64,000 nucleotides of DNA from positions 1-64,000 of the forward strand of contig JASHOH010000031.1 in the NCBI GenBank assembly GCA_030041215.1, in the 5' to 3' direction. The notes beneath the pieces were generated by a model. The model did not search any database. It saw only the letters and a program-made list of their open reading frames with translations, and was not told the DNA's origin. The DNA comes from Candidatus Sulfotelmatobacter sp. Its GTDB lineage: Bacteria > Acidobacteriota > Terriglobia > Terriglobales > Acidobacteriaceae. Below, in pieces: positions 55,463-64,000 of this stretch. Position numbers and translations under genes: made by a program. The stretch's first letter is position 1, and each line of letters begins with the position of its first letter.

Positions 55463-58400
55463 ATGAAACTGGACGTTCACTTCCCTATTCTGGCTTTGCT
55501 CGGTAAAACCTTCGTTCGACCAAACACGAAAGCTTTTTCCCGGTCAGTGCTTTGGGCTCTTCTGGCGTTTTGCGCCGGTTCTGCCTTGCTGAGCGCCCAG
55601 AACGTCGTTCTGACCGGTTCTCTCGGCGGCAGGATTACCGATGAGAGTGGGGCAATCGTGCCCGGCGCATCGGTGATTGTGCGCAATCTCGCGACTGGTG
55701 TGGAACAGTCGGTCGTCACCAATCACGCGGGCTTATACACCTTAGCAGCTCTCATGCCGGGCACGTATTCGGTCACAGCAAAATCCAAGGGCTTTCGTGA
55801 TGTGCAAGTGGTGGAGCGTGTCCTCGTCGGAAACAATACATCGCAGGATATCAAGCTGCGAGTGGGGACAAGCGCCGACACGGTGGAAGTGACCGGGACC
55901 ACTCCACTGCTGCGGCCAACGGAATCTTCCGCCAGTACGGTATTGGAGCGGTCACTTATCGATGACCTGCCGCTCAACGGACGAAAATACACTGACTTCA
56001 TGATCCTCACGCCGAACACCAGCTATGACGGCGACACCGGGCTGGTGAGTATCGCCGGGCAGCAAGGCGGAGAAGATTCGGGATACGCTAACGGAAACGG
56101 GTCTACCTATTTCACCGTGGATGGCAGCAACGCCACCAACAACTACTTCTCCGATATCATTGGCCGCAATCGCATCCCCTATTTGTTTGGAGAAGATTCG
56201 ATCCAGGAGTTCCAGGTTACGGTGAGTCCGTATTCGGCCATTTACGGGGGTGGCGCTGGATTCGTGAACTCGGTGACGAGGTCGGGCAGCAATGCGTTCC
56301 ACGGCAGCGTGTTCTACTACAATCGCAACTCCGCTTTCAGTGCTAATGATCAACTGGACGAAAAGGCCGGCAATCCCAAGCCAGACGATTCTTTGCAGCA
56401 ATTTGGCGTGCGGGTCGGCGGTCCGATCACGCGGAACCATTTATGGTTCTTTGTCGATTATGAACAGCAGCTTCGCAACTTCCCGATCTCGGTCATCAAC
56501 TCGGCTTTGTCCCCGAATCCAGCGAATCTGGCGAACTTGTTTAGTGGCACCGGCGGTTTCGGCATTCCGGCTGGAACCCCGCTACCCGCCCCAACGGGAC
56601 CGTTGCCCGTACCAGGCGCCGACACTGCCGCCGACGTTTCCGCCGGCCCGAGCGATCCGCTCTATGCCACGTACTTGCAGCAAGTTTCGAATACGATTAA
56701 CGCGCTGAACTCCAACCTCGGAGTCAAATCCAGATCGGCCAACGATTGGGTGATTACGCCCCGGCTGGATTATCAGGCCACCAACCGCGACAGCCTGTTC
56801 CTCAGCCTCAATATCAACCGTTTCAACTCCCCCGGCGGGGTCATTCTCGACCCAACCGTCGGTAACTACGGAACGCAATCGCTGGCCAACGCTTACGTCC
56901 GTACCGAACAGGCTACTTTGGGATGGACGCACACTTTTTCTGCCAACCTGCTGAACGAATTTCACGCAAGCACGTCGCAAGATAATGAAATTGCGACGCC
57001 AACCGGGCTGGCTCCGAATACTCCGACCATCGTTCTCGACAGTCCTTCCGCGTTCATCATGGGAAACAACGCGTTTTCTGTGGGAAGAGTTTTTGAGAGG
57101 CAGTATTCACTGTCCGATCGTATTGACTTTGTGGTCGGTAAGCACACATTGCAATTTGGTTTCGATTTCACCCGCACCTGGGACGCGGACACTGACGATG
57201 GCGGGGCCGACCCAAACGAGGCTATCGATTTCGGTTCGCCGCTCGGTTTATATGAATTTTCGAATCTGGAAAACCTTGCGCTTGGCATATACGATGAAGG
57301 GTTCAGTCAGGCGTTCGGGAATCCTACTTTTGGTTTTGCCTATCCCTACTACGGTTTCTACGTACAGGATACTTATCGCGCACTGCCGCACCTGACCCTG
57401 GAATTGGGCTTGCGGGAAGATTTTCAGGTCTATCCTCAGCCGCAGGAAAATACGGCATTCCCGCTCACGGGACAATATCCGAATCAGTTTGCTCGTTTCG
57501 CGCCGCGCCTCGGATTCGCCTGGCAGCCCGTGGAGAAGACAGTGGTGCGGGGCGGATTCGGCATGTTCTACACAAACATGAACGGCCTGAACTACCGCAA
57601 CGCCGTTATCTCGAACGGGTTGGAGTCGCAGCAGTACTCGCTCAGCATCGGTTTCAACCCCAGTGCCCTGCCCAATCAGCAAGTGCCGACGTTCCCGAGT
57701 ATTCTCTCGGCGAATTCTACACCGCTCGTGGCACCGGATATTTCACTGGTTTCACCGCACTTCCGAGCGCCTTACATCTTGCAGGCTAGCTTGCAGATCC
57801 AGCGTGAGATTGGGGAAAACACAACCGTGGCCATCGGCACTATGTTCAACCACGGTGTGCACATTATTTCGGGCAGCGCTTATGACCTGAACTTGCCTCC
57901 GCTGACGGGTACAACCACGTATATCGTTTGCCCTCCGGCAACGACCGTTGTCCCTGGATCCTTCGCCCCGCCCTGCACCGGACCGAGCTACACCCTGCCC
58001 AACATGGATGCCGGTATACTCGCTGCGGGAGAAGGCGTCAATTATCCCAATCTCGGCGAGATCAATGAACTGATCAGCCCAGCGCAGAATTACTACAATT
58101 CTTTCTTTGCGCAGCTGCAGCGACGCATGACACGCGGGCTTTCACTGCAGGCGGCTTACACTTTCGCCAAGAGCATCATGCTCGATGGCATGGATTTCAA
58201 CAATCAGTACGATTTCAGCAACACCCATGCGCCCTCGCTGCTCGATCAGCGCCACAAGATCACCCTTGCCGCCGTATATCAGCCGCGACTGGAAAGGTTC
58301 GCTTCTTCGGGCACAAGCCGCGGCGTGCTTGAGGGGTGGACGCTGAGCAGTGTGATGGAGTTTTCTTCCGGCCGTCCTTATGCCGCACTGCTGGCCCCAG

Positions 58401-58879
58401 CCTGCACCAGCGTGAGTGGCGTTCTCGATTTCAGCGATTGCACTGGCGGCGACTTCAATTTGAACGACACGGCCTTCAACCAGGATACAGCCAATACGGC
58501 TGGCGGCATCAATGGTGCGGGGCCGACGCCTGGCATCGGTCTGAATTCTTTCTACGGCCCTTGGCTGGAAAGAATCGACCTTGGCCTGGCCAAGAGCATT
58601 CCCATCAGAGAAGGCAAGGATCTTCAACTGCAAGTGGAAGCCTTCAATCTCTTCAACCATCCCAACTATTACGTGCAGAACGGCGACGGCATCAACCAGC
58701 TTCAATATAACCCGATCGGAACCCAGCAAGGACAGTATCCCTGTGGCGATGGCGTCTCGCTTACCCAAACCTGCTTCCTGGTGCCCAACTCGGGTCCGGG
58801 CAATTTCGGCACGCTGCAGGAAATCAGTCCGAATGGACTGCCGCGCGCTTTGCAGTTCTCAGCAAGATTCACTTTCTGA
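55463..58879 (+). CDS. TonB-dependent receptor, Oar-like
   Basis: This 1138-residue outer-membrane protein has an N-terminal signal-like region (about residues 28-46). A carboxypeptidase-regulatory-like beta-sandwich follows at about 50-130 ([37 protein letters not shown]). Next comes a plug region with [21 protein letters not shown], then a large beta-barrel ending in LQFSARFTF with a terminal Phe. This is the Oar/TonB architecture greatly expanded in Acidobacteria and probably used for uptake or binding of large ligands. The ligand is unknown. The gene ends 23 bases before a CopRS-like two-component pair and has cop-box-like sites upstream, so control by that pair is likely. Confidence 0.9.
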   Translation: MKLDVHFPILALLGKTFVRPNTKAFSRSVLWALLAFCAGSALLSAQNVVLTGSLGGRITDESGAIVPGASVIVRNLATGVEQSVVTNHAGLYTLAALMPGTYSVTAKSKGFRDVQVVERVLVGNNTSQDIKLRVGTSADTVEVTGTTPLLRPTESSASTVLERSLIDDLPLNGRKYTDFMILTPNTSYDGDTGLVSIAGQQGGEDSGYANGNGSTYFTVDGSNATNNYFSDIIGRNRIPYLFGEDSIQEFQVTVSPYSAIYGGGAGFVNSVTRSGSNAFHGSVFYYNRNSAFSANDQLDEKAGNPKPDDSLQQFGVRVGGPITRNHLWFFVDYEQQLRNFPISVINSALSPNPANLANLFSGTGGFGIPAGTPLPAPTGPLPVPGADTAADVSAGPSDPLYATYLQQVSNTINALNSNLGVKSRSANDWVITPRLDYQATNRDSLFLSLNINRFNSPGGVILDPTVGNYGTQSLANAYVRTEQATLGWTHTFSANLLNEFHASTSQDNEIATPTGLAPNTPTIVLDSPSAFIMGNNAFSVGRVFERQYSLSDRIDFVVGKHTLQFGFDFTRTWDADTDDGGADPNEAIDFGSPLGLYEFSNLENLALGIYDEGFSQAFGNPTFGFAYPYYGFYVQDTYRALPHLTLELGLREDFQVYPQPQENTAFPLTGQYPNQFARFAPRLGFAWQPVEKTVVRGGFGMFYTNMNGLNYRNAVISNGLESQQYSLSIGFNPSALPNQQVPTFPSILSANSTPLVAPDISLVSPHFRAPYILQASLQIQREIGENTTVAIGTMFNHGVHIISGSAYDLNLPPLTGTTTYIVCPPATTVVPGSFAPPCTGPSYTLPNMDAGILAAGEGVNYPNLGEINELISPAQNYYNSFFAQLQRRMTRGLSLQAAYTFAKSIMLDGMDFNNQYDFSNTHAPSLLDQRHKITLAAVYQPRLERFASSGTSRGVLEGWTLSSVMEFSSGRPYAALLAPACTSVSGVLDFSDCTGGDFNLNDTAFNQDTANTAGGINGAGPTPGIGLNSFYGPWLERIDLGLAKSIPIREGKDLQLQVEAFNLFNHPNYYVQNGDGINQLQYNPIGTQQGQYPCGDGVSLTQTCFLVPNSGPGNFGTLQEISPNGLPRALQFSARFTF

Positions 58880-58902
58880 CCCAACTGGTCAGGTCCAAAA
58901 GC

Positions 58903-59577
58903 ATGAAAATTCTGGTCATCGAAGACGAATCCAAGACCGCCAGGTTCCTGAAGAAGGGACTTAGCGAAGCGGGTTTTGTCGTCGACGTAGCCAGCGACGG
59001 GCTGGAAGGCCTGCACCTGGCGCAGGAAGTCGATTTCGATCTTCTGATTCTCGACGTGATGCTTCCCGGGATTGATGGCTGGGAGGTTCTGACCCGTCTG
59101 CGCCAAGCCAGCCAGCGGACACCAGTATTGTTTCTGACTGCCCGGGATGCTGTGCACGAGCGCGTGCGAGGGTTCGAACTCGGAGCCGACGATTACCTCG
59201 TGAAGCCGTTCGCCTTCTCTGAATTACTCGCGCGTGTTCGCTCCCTGCTGCGTCGGGTCCCGCCCCGCCCACAGGAAACCATCCGCATGGCAGACTTGGA
59301 GATTGATCTGTTGCGACACCGTGCCACCCGTGCCGGTCACCGGCTGGATTTGACAACTAAAGAATTTCTTCTCTTGTCGCTCTTGGCGCGGCGCGCAGGA
59401 GAAGTGCTGTCGCGAACTCTGATTGCCGAAGCAGTTTGGGACATGAATTTCGATAGCGACACCAATGTTGTCGATGTCAACGTCCGAAGATTGCGTAGCA
59501 AAGTGGACGAACCTTTTCCCCTCAAGTTGATCCATACCGTCCGGGGCGCCGGCTATGTCCTGGAATGTGAGCAATAA
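58903..59577 (+). CDS. OmpR-family response regulator (CusR/CopR-like)
   Basis: This 224-residue regulator has a receiver domain with acidic residues E7-D8-E9, phospho-acceptor Asp51 (LILDVMLPG) and the conserved Lys in VKPFAF. A winged-helix DNA-binding domain follows, ending in [17 protein letters not shown] and [14 protein letters not shown]. The recognition-helix sequence is very like those of CusR and CopR/PcoR, which sense copper through their partner kinases and bind cop boxes. Matching sites occur at 54936 and 61007. The gene overlaps the kinase gene by 23 bases. The signal is inferred, not shown; silver or zinc are possible too. Confidence 0.92.
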   Translation: MKILVIEDESKTARFLKKGLSEAGFVVDVASDGLEGLHLAQEVDFDLLILDVMLPGIDGWEVLTRLRQASQRTPVLFLTARDAVHERVRGFELGADDYLVKPFAFSELLARVRSLLRRVPPRPQETIRMADLEIDLLRHRATRAGHRLDLTTKEFLLLSLLARRAGEVLSRTLIAEAVWDMNFDSDTNVVDVNVRRLRSKVDEPFPLKLIHTVRGAGYVLECEQ

Positions 59578-61009
59578 CCCCGCCCCGTGGTGGAGAACCC
59601 TGGCCTTTCGGCTGACGGCCGGGTACGCGCTGGCTGGTTTGTGCCTGGTATTCCTGGCTACGGCCAGTCTTTATCTAGTGCTGCGCACGGAATTGGAAAA
59701 AAGCACCGACCTGTTCCTCGTCGATAAGCTGCACGTCGTCCGAACTCTTTTGCGGGAGCGCCCACAGGACTGGGACGGGCTGAGAGAGGAAATTGAGCTG
59801 GAATCAGCCGCCCGCCGATATCAGCAATTCTATATTCGGCTGCTTGACGAACATAACGCGCCAGTGTTGGCAACGCCGGGCATGGCCGAGCAATTAGATC
59901 TGTCGCGACTCGCGAGCCAAACTCAGAGCCATCCTACTCGTGCCTTTTCGATGAGGGGAAGGCACAAGCAATCCTTTCGTGTAACCACGGCGCCAGCCGA
60001 GGTCGGCTCACCTTCCACTTCAACTGACACAATTGAAATCGCCATCGACGTCTCGCAGCAAGAAGCACTATTGGCGCGCTACCGGCATTGGTTCTGGGCA
60101 ATTCTTCTGGGAACCCTCGTGATCTTCCCGCTCGTCGGATATCAAATCGCACGTCACGGTATTCGCCCGGTGGAAGAGATTGCCACAACCGCTCGCCACA
60201 TCAGTTCCAAGAATCTGCGCGAACGCATCCTGCCGGAGGGCTATCCCTTCGAACTCGCCTCCTTGGCCCGCACCTTCAACGAAATGCTCGACCGCCTCGA
60301 AGAGTCCTTCGAGCGGATCTCCAGGTTCTCTGCCGATATTGCGCACGACCTGCGCACCCCGGTGAATAACATTCGCGGCGAAGCCGAAGTGGCCTTGGCC
60401 CGCGCCCGCACGGTCGATGAATACCGCGATGTACTTGGATCCTGTCTGGAAGAAGCGGTGCGCCTGTCTGAGCTCATCAGCGATCTTTTGTTCTTAGCTC
60501 GCGCAGAGAGCCCGCTGACCCAGTTGCGCCGCGAACCCGTGGATGTCGCCGAGTTGCTGGACGGTGTGCGCGAATACTACGAAGGCTCAGCTCAGGATGG
60601 AGGCATCTCCCTCACCACCGCTGTCGATTCCCAGCCAGTCATTGCCGAGCTCGACCGCAACCTGGTGCAAAGGGCAGTCGGCAATCTGGTCTCGAATGCT
60701 GTCGCGCATACCCCTGTAGGAGGATCGATCGTGCTCGGAACGGCATTGGCAACCGCCGCTGAAGGATCCACCGTCCGCATCGAGGTCTCCGATACGGGCG
60801 AAGGCATTCCGGCCGATGCGCTGCCCAAGGTCTTCGACCGTTTCTACCGTGTGGATACGTCGCGTTCCAAAGCTTCCGGCGGAACAGGGTTGGGTCTGGC
60901 GATCGTGCAGAGCATCATGGTACTTCACGGCGGCAATGTGGAAATCGCCAGCCAAGTGGGGCAAGGCACCCGCGTCACCCTTCGCCTTCCTGTTGCGGCC
61001 GCAAGATGA
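59555..61009 (+). CDS. sensor histidine kinase (CusS-like)
   Basis: This 484-residue inner-membrane kinase has two membrane helices (about residues 17-43 and 169-190) flanking a periplasmic sensor domain of roughly 125 residues. A HAMP linker ([11 protein letters not shown]...) leads to the phospho-acceptor helix [19 protein letters not shown] and the ATPase domain with N-box [31 protein letters not shown] and [13 protein letters not shown]. This matches the heavy-metal sensor kinase type. The periplasmic domain has few Cys, His or Met residues, so metal binding cannot be read off directly. The start ATG at 59555 lies within the regulator gene; a GTG at 59567 is possible. Confidence 0.9.
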   Translation: MSWNVSNNPAPWWRTLAFRLTAGYALAGLCLVFLATASLYLVLRTELEKSTDLFLVDKLHVVRTLLRERPQDWDGLREEIELESAARRYQQFYIRLLDEHNAPVLATPGMAEQLDLSRLASQTQSHPTRAFSMRGRHKQSFRVTTAPAEVGSPSTSTDTIEIAIDVSQQEALLARYRHWFWAILLGTLVIFPLVGYQIARHGIRPVEEIATTARHISSKNLRERILPEGYPFELASLARTFNEMLDRLEESFERISRFSADIAHDLRTPVNNIRGEAEVALARARTVDEYRDVLGSCLEEAVRLSELISDLLFLARAESPLTQLRREPVDVAELLDGVREYYEGSAQDGGISLTTAVDSQPVIAELDRNLVQRAVGNLVSNAVAHTPVGGSIVLGTALATAAEGSTVRIEVSDTGEGIPADALPKVFDRFYRVDTSRSKASGGTGLGLAIVQSIMVLHGGNVEIASQVGQGTRVTLRLPVAAAR

Positions 61010-61035
61010 CAAAAATGTAATCTTCACGTCATCTT
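61003..61035 (+). promoter_or_regulatory. cop-box operator with 11-bp direct repeats
   Basis: TGACAAAAATGTAAT at 61007-61021 is an exact match to the cop-box pattern TGACA-N4-TGT-N-AT; its first three bases are the stop codon of the kinase gene. GTAATCTT (61017) and GTCATCTT (61028) are direct repeats 11 bases apart, the usual spacing for OmpR-family dimers. AAGATGAC and GTCATCTT (61003 and 61028) are also an inverted repeat. A possible -10 (TAGACT, 61055-61060) follows, and the next gene starts at 61168. Confidence 0.6.
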
Positions 61036-61167
61036 GGCGTCCATGGTCTGCTTCTAGACTTGGAATGCTGGCGCGCCCAACGGCGCCAAACCTTTTCAAG
61101 CGCCTCCGCCCCACACTTTTCAAACCTACCGTTGACTGTCTTAACTTTTTCGAGAAGGAGACTCGTG

Positions 61168-64000
61168 ATGAGATTCGCACTGCAACTCCCCCGGAATAGC
61201 CGCCGCTGGCTGTTCCTAGCGGTCCTGCTCACTTCGAGCGTAGCCATGGCACAGACGCTTCTTCCAACCGGCGCAACGATCACGCCCAACGCCGCTCCTG
61301 GGTCGGTTTTTGCTCCTTTGACAACTTCCTTGCCCGACTTTTCAGTCTATACGCCGGACGGTGCTGAGACCACAGTCATTAGCCCGGATGGCAACACGCT
61401 GCTGATTCTCACCAGCGGCTACAACCTGATGGAGTATTCCGACGGCTCCTATTCAGGGCCGGACTCCGGCGAGTTTGTTTTCGTTTATGACATCTCTACC
61501 CCGAGCGCGCCGGTCGAGACGCAGGTAGTGTTTTTGTCGGACTTTGACGAAACCTTCGATGGAATCGTCTGGGCTCCGAATGGTTCCGCGTTCTACGTCG
61601 GCGGCGGAGGCAACGACAATGTGCATACATTCATCCAGGTCGGTGGTCAATGGACGGAGGCGCCAGGTTCGCCCATTCAGCTTGGCCATTTATTTTCTAC
61701 TCCGCCATACTGCGACCTCATGTGCCTGGAAACGGAGGTTGGTCCGACCGCAGCCATCCTCGGCATCACAGCCGATGGCGATACGCTCTTTGTGGCGAAC
61801 CACGAAACTGACTCGATCACTTCGGTTGATCTGGTTCACGGCGTCGTTCTCCAGGAGTACGACCTGCGTCCCGGTATCATCAACCCAGCACAAACTGGCG
61901 TTCCGGGCGGAGAGTTCCCCTACGGAGTCGCCGTCGCCGGCAACACTGCGAGCGGTACCGTTTATGTCTCAAGCGTTCGCGATCGCGAAATCGATGTCCT
62001 GAATCTGACCAATGGTTCGCTCACGCTTACGAACCGGATTCCAGTTCCCGGCAACCCTGAGAAGATGCTCCTGAATGCCGCCCAAACCAAGCTTTTCCTC
62101 GTGGCCGCCAACTCCGACGAGCTGATCGTCATTGACACGGCGACCAATGCGATCACGGCTCAGGTCAACACCAGCGCGCCGTTTGGCCTTCTCGGCTTCG
62201 GGAACATCCCCAAGGGCGCCAATCCCAACAGCGTTACCCTCTCGCCTGACGAGAGGACAGCCTACGTCACCAACGGCGGTACCAACTCTGTTGCTGTGAT
62301 CAAGTTCTTCCACGGCCAGCCCTTTGTAGCCGGCCTGATTCCGACCGGCTGGTATCCCAACTCCGTCAGCGTCAGCCCTGACGGTTCCACTCTTTACGTG
62401 GTCAACAGCAAGAGCGTAGAAACGCCCAATCTGCTGAATTGCCGGTACATCAACAATGATCCCGGCGGAGGCTTCGGTTCCGGCTGTCAAACCGTTTTTT
62501 CGCAGGACGGAGCCGCAAACGAGTACGCATGGCAGAACGAGTATTCAGGTTTTCTGACGCTGCCCGTACCCAATGCTTTCCAACTGGCTTCGCTCACGTT
62601 CCAGGTCGCCCAAAACAATGGCTTCAACTATCACTTAAGCCGGCAGGATGCCCAAACCATGGACTTCCTGAATCACCACATCCAGCACGTGATTTACATC
62701 ATTAAAGAGAACCGCACGTTTGATCAGGTTCTCGGAGATCTGACCAACGGCGCGAATGTCGATCCCGCGCTGACCCAGTTTCCCAGCGCTGTCACGCCCA
62801 ACTTCCACAACTTCGCCAACAACTTTGTGACCTTCGACAACTTCGACGACAGCTCGATGGTGAGCATGGACGGTTGGCAGTGGTCGACCGCGGCACGCGC
62901 TCTCGATATCAACGAGAAGTGTGTCACCGTCAACTACGGCAAAGGCGGATGCAATTACGACAGCGAAGGCACAGCGCGCAACGTTAACGTAGCGCTGACT
63001 GGTGTTGCCGCCCGCACAGCGTGGCAGCCGATCTACCCAGACGATCCAAATCTTTTGCCCGGCAACGCTAACGAAGTAGCCGCCGATGGCCCTGAAGGGC
63101 AAGAGGGTCTTGGCTACATCTGGGATGCTGCACTCAGTGCGAACCTCACTGTCCGCAATTACGGCTTCTATCTCGATCTGGGCGCCATGGACGTATACGA
63201 GGAATTGGGGATAATAACTCCAACCCTCACCAACCCTTGCGCTGCAAACCCACCGATCCAGGTTGCCTTCCCAGCGCACACAGCCCTGCTCAATATCACA
63301 GATTTGTGTTTTCGCGGCTTTGACAATGAGTTCCCCGATTACTTCCGCTACACCGAGTGGCTGCGCGAATTCAACCAGCAAGTGCAGAACAATACCTTCC
63401 CCAATTTGACCTTGCTGCGGATAATGCATGACCACTTCGGCGACTTCGGGATCGCCAGCTTCGGTGTGAATACGCCCGAACTGCAAATTGCGGACAACGA
63501 CTACGCCGTTGGACTTGTGGCGCAGACGATTGCCCACAGCCCCTACGCCAACAACACGCTCATTTTCGTGATTGAAGACGATCCTCAGGATGGCGCCGAC
63601 CACGTCAGCGGCGACCGCAGCGTCGCGTTCATCATCGGGCCGTATGTAAAGCAGGGAGCAGTTGTCTCCAACTTCTACACTACGGTCAGCATGGTGCGTA
63701 CCATCGAAGACGTCCTCGGCCTCGAGCATTTGAGCATCCACGATGCCGGGGTTCCGCCGATGGCGGGTGCCTTCAACATAAACCAGTGGTGCCACCCGCT
63801 CGAAGGCGGCGGATCTTCATGCTGGAACTATTCAGCAACGCCATCGCTCTTCCTGTGCAACAACACGACCCTGCCGATTTCCGCCTGCTCCAACGTGGAT
63901 CCTGCGACGGTTCCCAAACCGACGCATGATGCCGCGTGGTGGGAGTCAAAAACCAAAGGGATGGACTTCAGCAAAGAGGACCTCAATGATCCGCATACCT
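61168..64000 (+). CDS. YncE-like propeller fused to phosphoesterase (partial, 3' end outside window)
   Basis: The frame is open from ATG 61168 (after GAGAAGGAGACTCGTG) to the window end, 944 codons so far. A signal peptide (MRFALQLPRNSRRWLFLAV, then LLTSSVAMAQ) leads to a YncE/NHL-type beta-propeller (about residues 55-420, with repeated VSPDG, LFVANHETDSIT, AYVTNGGTNSVAVI and LYVVNSKS). From about residue 507 HVIYIIKENRTFDQVLGDL opens a phosphoesterase/alkaline phosphatase-like domain, with IFVIEDDPQDGADHVSGDRS near residue 805. Such fused proteins are common in Acidobacteria; the substrate is unknown. It is exported. A cop-box operator 147 bases upstream suggests control by the CusRS-like pair. 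The C-terminus is not seen. Confidence 0.88.
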   Translation, partial: MRFALQLPRNSRRWLFLAVLLTSSVAMAQTLLPTGATITPNAAPGSVFAPLTTSLPDFSVYTPDGAETTVISPDGNTLLILTSGYNLMEYSDGSYSGPDSGEFVFVYDISTPSAPVETQVVFLSDFDETFDGIVWAPNGSAFYVGGGGNDNVHTFIQVGGQWTEAPGSPIQLGHLFSTPPYCDLMCLETEVGPTAAILGITADGDTLFVANHETDSITSVDLVHGVVLQEYDLRPGIINPAQTGVPGGEFPYGVAVAGNTASGTVYVSSVRDREIDVLNLTNGSLTLTNRIPVPGNPEKMLLNAAQTKLFLVAANSDELIVIDTATNAITAQVNTSAPFGLLGFGNIPKGANPNSVTLSPDERTAYVTNGGTNSVAVIKFFHGQPFVAGLIPTGWYPNSVSVSPDGSTLYVVNSKSVETPNLLNCRYINNDPGGGFGSGCQTVFSQDGAANEYAWQNEYSGFLTLPVPNAFQLASLTFQVAQNNGFNYHLSRQDAQTMDFLNHHIQHVIYIIKENRTFDQVLGDLTNGANVDPALTQFPSAVTPNFHNFANNFVTFDNFDDSSMVSMDGWQWSTAARALDINEKCVTVNYGKGGCNYDSEGTARNVNVALTGVAARTAWQPIYPDDPNLLPGNANEVAADGPEGQEGLGYIWDAALSANLTVRNYGFYLDLGAMDVYEELGIITPTLTNPCAANPPIQVAFPAHTALLNITDLCFRGFDNEFPDYFRYTEWLREFNQQVQNNTFPNLTLLRIMHDHFGDFGIASFGVNTPELQIADNDYAVGLVAQTIAHSPYANNTLIFVIEDDPQDGADHVSGDRSVAFIIGPYVKQGAVVSNFYTTVSMVRTIEDVLGLEHLSIHDAGVPPMAGAFNINQWCHPLEGGGSSCWNYSATPSLFLCNNTTLPISACSNVDPATVPKPTHDAAWWESKTKGMDFSKEDLNDPHT

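Noticed and set aside
62635-63795. 386-residue open frame on the minus strand
   Set aside because: It is antisense to the YncE-phosphoesterase gene, whose + frame has a signal peptide, ribosome binding site and family motifs throughout; high GC at third positions keeps the reverse frame open.
1-64000. CRISPR array or IS element with terminal repeats
   Set aside because: No regularly spaced repeats and no transposase with flanking inverted repeats were seen on reading; a computed repeat search was not possible.

Overview
The window looks like a chromosomal segment of an Acidobacteriota bacterium, probably class Terriglobia. This is inferred from gene content, not from a marker gene. The hints are a Ser/Thr protein kinase fused to TPR repeats, an Oar-like TonB receptor with an N-terminal carboxypeptidase-regulatory-like domain, a YncE-type propeller fused to a phosphoesterase, exported esterases, and many short gene relics between intact genes. 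No rRNA or complete tRNA gene was seen.

Region 1 (1-4.4 kb) reads as the end of an integrated element. It holds a kinase-TPR protein and a small serine recombinase with a small companion gene. It closes with a 22-base copy of the 3' end of a tRNA-Ser gene, the usual scar of integration. Region 2 (4.4-12.4 kb) has a sigma-54 activator, a strong -24/-12 promoter and an exported esterase that this pair probably controls. After these comes a decayed zone with fragments of acetolactate decarboxylase and an OprB porin and a frameshifted secreted protein, then a Tat-exported haloacetate-dehalogenase-like hydrolase and an intact porin.

Region 3 (12.5-20.1 kb) is an organic-acid block: fumarase, a ThrE-type exporter, an AEC carrier, malate:quinone oxidoreductase, a small cupin and oxalate decarboxylase. 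Region 4 (20.8-27.4 kb) is a complete tripartite RND efflux operon. Region 5 (27.5-35.3 kb) has a secreted protein, an AidB-like acyl-CoA dehydrogenase and a complete group 3b-type NiFe hydrogenase operon (beta, cNMP-binding protein, gamma, delta, alpha, maturation protease). Region 6 (35.9-43.1 kb) has OsmC, a small membrane protein, an aspartate aminotransferase-PEP carboxykinase operon, a SnoaL-like protein and an OPT transporter.

Region 7 (43.2-54.8 kb) is the most unusual part. A DUF885-like metallohydrolase and a histidine ammonia-lyase homologue whose MIO triad is Ala-Cys-Gly precede a tight six- or seven-gene operon. That operon encodes a small acidic protein, an HD-like protein with a broken HD pair, a MmgE/PrpD dehydratase, a fungal Lys4-like homoaconitase, an isocitrate/homoisocitrate dehydrogenase homologue, a CitD-CitE fusion and CitF. 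Together these could interconvert a citrate-like tricarboxylate with a 2-oxoacid, with a citrate-lyase-type step where a synthase would normally be. I know of no described pathway with this set.

Region 8 (54.9-64 kb) has a TonB receptor, a CusRS/CopRS-like two-component pair and a YncE-phosphoesterase gene that runs off the window. Exact matches to the cop-box pattern TGACA-N4-TGT-N-AT lie upstream of the receptor and at the stop codon of the kinase gene, so the pair probably controls both flanking genes.
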